A DNA stretch of 5,623 bases from Propionibacteriaceae bacterium (GTDB taxonomy: Bacteria; Actinomycetota; Actinomycetes; Propionibacteriales; Propionibacteriaceae): positions 1 to 5,623 of the forward strand of contig JAISGZ010000241.1 of NCBI GenBank assembly GCA_031262845.1. Reading direction: 5' to 3'. The notes beneath the pieces were generated by a model, which saw only the letters and a list, made by a program, of their open reading frames with translations, did not search any database and was not told the DNA's origin. Every line of letters begins with the position of its first letter. Position 1 is the stretch's first letter. Of the stretch, positions 5,388 to 5,623 are shown one piece after another. A program made the position numbers and the translations under genes.

Positions 5388-5623
5388 GTGAATCTCAATG
5401 ACTTACTACAGGTAATGGATCATGCTGCGGCAAATCTTTCAAAGCTTCAAGCTATATGGGATCGCGCGGCCCCTATGATCCCGTCGAGCCCTCAGAGAGG
5501 TACGAATCGGGAGTATGAGGATCTGCGTAGGGAATGGATTCCTCTGCTCGCTGGGCTGCCTCCTATTGACGGATTCACAGTCACTGAGGAACTGCCAGAC
5601 ATTGATGAGGCTGGGCAGTCCTT
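5388..5623 (+). CDS. Protein of unknown function, N-terminal part (cut by window edge)
   Basis: A coding frame of 78 complete codons runs off the right edge. I do not recognise the family. The protein starts NLNDLLQVMDHAAANLSKL and looks helical up to about residue 28. It continues with a Pro/Ser turn (PMIPSSPQRG, 29-38), then REYEDLRREWIPLLAGLPP (41-59), then an acidic stretch with TEELPDIDEAGQS (66-78). It has no signal peptide or membrane segment, so it is probably cytoplasmic. Coding is supported by protein-like composition with regular Leu, Trp and charged residues, and by the absence of stops. The start is uncertain: GTG 5388 directly follows an in-frame TAA, and ATG 5415 would remove nine residues. 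Neither has a good ribosome binding site. Codon third positions look less GC-biased than in gltB, which fits recent acquisition. Its place beside abiE and Fic makes a defence or mobile-element role possible, but this is context only. Confidence 0.65.
   Translation, partial: MNLNDLLQVMDHAAANLSKLQAIWDRAAPMIPSSPQRGTNREYEDLRREWIPLLAGLPPIDGFTVTEELPDIDEAGQS

Noticed and set aside
1..5623. CRISPR array, insertion sequence, integrase, riboswitch
   Set aside because: No regularly spaced repeats, transposase or recombinase motifs, terminal inverted repeats with target duplications, or recognisable aptamer core were seen.

Overview
The window looks like part of a chromosome from a moderately high-GC Gram-positive bacterium of the Actinomycetota. 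The basis is the left-hand glutamate synthase (its N-terminus reads like actinobacterial GltB, with a short propeptide ending just before HDSCGVGFV), the GC-leaning codon use, and the relatives that the accessory genes call to mind. I cannot name a genus from the sequence.

Layout. Positions 1-1098 (minus strand) hold the 5' end of gltB, a core nitrogen-assimilation gene that runs off the left edge. A 244-base divergent intergenic region follows, containing a likely promoter with two palindromic operator-like sites. From there to the right edge the content is accessory. Positions 1343-3099 (plus) are a complete abiE-type type IV toxin-antitoxin pair: AbiEi antitoxin/repressor and AbiEii nucleotidyltransferase toxin, translationally coupled by an ATGA overlap. 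Positions 3208-4173 (plus) encode a RhuM-type N-terminal region fused to a Fic domain with an intact catalytic motif. Positions 4889-4455 (minus) encode a small protein with an excisionase/MerR-like helix-turn-helix, of the type that often serves as antitoxin to a PIN-domain toxin. Directly after it, 4465-4358 (minus), is a short stretch that reads like the last third of a PIN toxin, so the toxin gene appears to have been deleted and only the antitoxin is left. Positions 4890-5387 hold no gene I can support, only a candidate promoter and a cluster of GTTGAAA repeats in lower-GC DNA. From 5388 (plus) a gene of unknown function begins and runs off the right edge.

How it works together. The region next to gltB behaves like a small toxin-antitoxin/defence island. 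Two intact modules on the same strand (AbiEii and Fic) belong to unrelated folds that both transfer nucleotides from NTPs to cellular targets, and a third module (HTH antitoxin plus PIN toxin) is decaying. Regulation is visible for abiE (paired GTAT...ATAC palindromes over the -10). It is only suggested for the Fic gene (a 9-bp perfect inverted repeat and a direct repeat upstream) and for the HTH gene (a promoter positioned for a nearly leaderless transcript). No CRISPR array, rRNA, tRNA, transposase or integrase was seen.
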